DNA of 64,000 nucleotides, taken from assembly GCA_963739985.1 (NCBI GenBank), contig CAVUCE010000003.1:1-64000 (forward strand), given 5' to 3'. The notes under the pieces are model-generated. The model was given only the letters and a program-made list of their open reading frames with translations. It had not been told where the DNA came from and did not search any database. The DNA is from CAVUCE01 sp963739985. GTDB lineage: Bacteria > Bacteroidota > Ignavibacteria > Ignavibacteriales > Ignavibacteriaceae. The translations under genes were made by a program, and so were the position numbers. Shown piece by piece: positions 62,242-64,000 of this stretch. Numbering within the stretch: position 1 is the first letter of the stretch; each line of letters begins with the position of its first letter.

Positions 62242-63000
62242 ATGAAAACAAAAATTTTAATAATAGAAGATGAATTAACTATCAGAGAAGATATAATAGA
62301 AATTTTTGAATTGGGCGGTTATAAAGTTTACTCAGCTTCCAACGGAAAGGAAGGTATAAAGGTGGCGATCTTTGCATTACCAGATTTAATTATTTGTGAT
62401 ATCAATATGCCTGAAATGGACGGTTATCAGGTTAAAATAAATTTAGATTCTGACGAAAGAACTTCCGGGATTCCTTTTATATTTCTTACGGCAAGAACCG
62501 ATATTCAAGATGCTCGCAAAGCGCTTGAATTAGGAGCTGATGATTATATTATCAAACCGATTCAAGTTAAAAAGTTGTTGGATCTGGTTTCAAAAAGACT
62601 CAAGCGAATTGAAGGGTTAAATCCAATCAAAACTAATGAGAGAAATGAAGGTAACATTTCAGAAGATGGTAAAATATTACTTAAGTCAGGCTACGAATAT
62701 TTATTAAAATCATTAGAAGATATAATACTAATAAAAGCATCTGCTGACTATACAGAAGTTTTTATTAACGATGGTAAAAAGATATTATTAAAAAAGACAC
62801 TTAAAAGCTGGGAGGAAATCTTACCCGAAAAATTATTTATTAGAATTCATAGGAATACAATAATAAATTTAAGTTATATAGAAAAAATTGAATCTCTTAG
62901 TAACCGATCTTACATTGCTCATATAAAAAATATAGAAGAACCTGTAATATTTAGTCAGAGGTATTCACAGAAGATAAAAAAGAAACTCATGATCAAATAG
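62242..63000 (+). CDS. LytTR-type response regulator
   Basis: This 252-residue protein has a receiver (about 1-120, Asp53 region in LIICDINMPEMDG, Thr in FLTAR, Lys in IIKPI), a linker and a C-terminal LytTR DNA-binding domain (about 150-250, SLEDIILIKASADYTEVFI, LFIRIHRNTIINLSYIEKI). The latter binds promoter repeats as a dimer. AAGGACGCCT precedes the ATG. It lies 140 bases after the broken kinase, its probable former partner, and 175 bases before a receiver-kinase gene that may now control it. Confidence 0.93.
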   Translation: MKTKILIIEDELTIREDIIEIFELGGYKVYSASNGKEGIKVAIFALPDLIICDINMPEMDGYQVKINLDSDERTSGIPFIFLTARTDIQDARKALELGADDYIIKPIQVKKLLDLVSKRLKRIEGLNPIKTNERNEGNISEDGKILLKSGYEYLLKSLEDIILIKASADYTEVFINDGKKILLKKTLKSWEEILPEKLFIRIHRNTIINLSYIEKIESLSNRSYIAHIKNIEEPVIFSQRYSQKIKKKLMIK

Positions 63001-63057
63001 AAATTATCATGTTTAGCCCGCACAGAACTTTTAAATAAAGTAAAACTATCCAATAAT

Positions 63058-63090
63058 TAAGCGCGTTCATTACTCATTTAACGCGTTTAA
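63058..63090. repeat. Inverted repeat between two regulator genes
   Basis: TTAAGCGCGTT and TAACGCGTTTAA form an imperfect palindrome around an 11-base centre. No T run follows, so an operator or LytTR-type binding site is as likely as a terminator. Confidence 0.4.
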
Positions 63091-63175
63091 CCGACTAAGT
63101 TCATCATTCATCGAATTTTTCTCCACTCTGAAATATATATTCCGATAATAAGTTAGAAATATTTACGGAGAAAAT

Positions 63176-64000
63176 ATGCAAGATTCAATTTTGATTATAG
63201 AAGATGAAACTGATGTCAGAGAATCGATTAATGAAATATTATCAAATGCCGGATATAATGTACAACAAGCCGCAAATGGTGAAGAGGCCATCAACTTATC
63301 CCAGCTTGTTAGTCCAGATTTAGTTATTTCCGATATAATGATGCCGGGGTTAAGTGGTTACGATGTATTAAATTATTTTAAAAAGGAACAGCACCTTGAA
63401 AATATACCTTTTGTGTTTTTAACAGCAAAATCTCGCAATGCCGATTTTCGATACGGGATGAATAGTGGAGCGGATGATTATATAACAAAACCGTTTAGAG
63501 CTAAGGAATTATTGAAAACAGTTCAGGTTAGGTTAGAAAAAAAAACTAGATGGGAAAATAATTTGGATAATATTCGTGAAAGCTTTTCGTTGGCTGTTCC
63601 GCATGAATTGAGGACACCGTTGATTCCATTGTTTGGATATGCCGACATTATACTTGATGAATATCAGTCATTAACAAAACAAGAAATATATGACTTTGTG
63701 AAGAAAATGAAATTTAGTGTTAAAAGGCTTCATGAGAGGATCGAAAAATTTGTACTTCTATCTTATGTGAACGGTGAGCTTCATAATTCTGAATACTTGA
63801 TGGAGCTAAAGAATAATACAACTGAAATATCAAAAAGTAATTTAACTTCAATTATTCAAAAAACTGCTCAAGAGTTTGAAAGATCAGAAGATGTAATCAT
63901 AGAAGAATTAACCGGTATTTACACGATTGGTATTGCCCAGTATTATTTGAACATTATTTTGCGCGAGCTTACTGAAAACGCTTGTAAGTATTCGGAAAAC
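63176..64000 (+). CDS. Receiver-histidine kinase, partial (cut by the window end)
   Basis: The open frame runs from the ATG at 63176 to the last base, 275 codons without a stop. A receiver (1-120, LVISDIMMPGLSG phosphoacceptor, FLTAK, ITKPF) is followed by a HisKA domain with His in AVPHELRTPLIPL and the beginning of the HATPase domain (LRELTENACKYSEN, N box intact). This is an N-terminal-receiver hybrid kinase, soluble, with no membrane segment. ACGGAGAAAAT precedes the start. The remaining C-terminus lies beyond the window. Confidence 0.92.
   Translation, partial: MQDSILIIEDETDVRESINEILSNAGYNVQQAANGEEAINLSQLVSPDLVISDIMMPGLSGYDVLNYFKKEQHLENIPFVFLTAKSRNADFRYGMNSGADDYITKPFRAKELLKTVQVRLEKKTRWENNLDNIRESFSLAVPHELRTPLIPLFGYADIILDEYQSLTKQEIYDFVKKMKFSVKRLHERIEKFVLLSYVNGELHNSEYLMELKNNTTEISKSNLTSIIQKTAQEFERSEDVIIEELTGIYTIGIAQYYLNIILRELTENACKYSEN

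Overview
The window is about 64 kb of low-GC bacterial chromosome. Several traits point to the Bacteroidota/Chlorobiota superphylum, most likely Ignavibacteria: a PorD-type (DUF4835) secretion protein next to a PorV-like barrel, a TonB-dependent receptor with a carboxypeptidase-like N-terminal domain, a serine-palmitoyltransferase-type enzyme with ceramide-type neighbours, lipoproteins, and many two-component proteins. Shine-Dalgarno motifs decide several starts (1506, 31006, 57115), which fits Ignavibacteria better than classical Bacteroidetes. This placement is inference from gene content; no rRNA is present.

Layout. (1) 1-2405 is one end of an integrative element: a small DNA-binding protein, a tyrosine integrase and a zinc-ribbon protein abutting the 3' end of tRNA-Ser(GCU). 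The rest of the element lies left of the window. (2) 2405-33060 is a mostly ordinary core region. It holds a TonB receptor unit, a lipoprotein/barrel pair, glutaryl-CoA-type dehydrogenase, guaB, a glycosyltransferase with purD, a shortened DnaE-like protein, tRNA-Leu(CAA), glnS-gltX, a triple-receiver hybrid kinase with a degenerate ATP site, two tandem receiver-adenylate cyclases with complementary active-site losses, T9SS-related genes (barrel, PorV-like, PorD), a HEAT-cyclophilin fusion, a probable ceramide cluster (GNAT, Spt, NAD-dependent reductase) and tRNA-Ala(GGC). (3) About 33.1-45.7 kb is an accessory block. Nearly every gene is on the minus strand, small, and separated from the next by long structured repeats whose outer ends read TATAAC...GTTATA. 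Cargo includes a HigBA-type toxin-antitoxin pair, a UPF0158 protein, a pRiA4b ORF-3 protein, a quinone oxidoreductase, a rifampin ADP-ribosyltransferase (arr) with an in-frame stop, a methyltransferase, a truncated recombinase, PlsC, an MBOAT-like fragment, an ankyrin fragment, an ECF sigma factor with a membrane partner, and a broken Fic protein. This is best explained as an integron-like or otherwise mobile cassette array; no integron integrase is visible. (4) 46.2-52.1 kb is a core K+ uptake locus (ktrB, ktrA, a small protein, a PAS/HAMP histidine kinase) next to an NtrC-type regulator. (5) 52.4-56.9 kb is a second accessory block with a YdeI-like protein, an alpha/beta hydrolase, a near-copy of the 150-aa membrane protein from block 3 and a second sigma/membrane module. 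(6) 57.1 kb to the end holds a D-2-hydroxyacid dehydrogenase, a multi-PAS sensor kinase broken by many frameshifts, a LytTR response regulator and the start of a receiver-histidine kinase cut by the window edge.

Main points for follow-up: the cassette array and its repeats, the cyclase pair that looks like a bacterial C1/C2 heterodimer, the tRNA-Ser-linked element, the arr nonsense codon, and the paired sigma/membrane modules.
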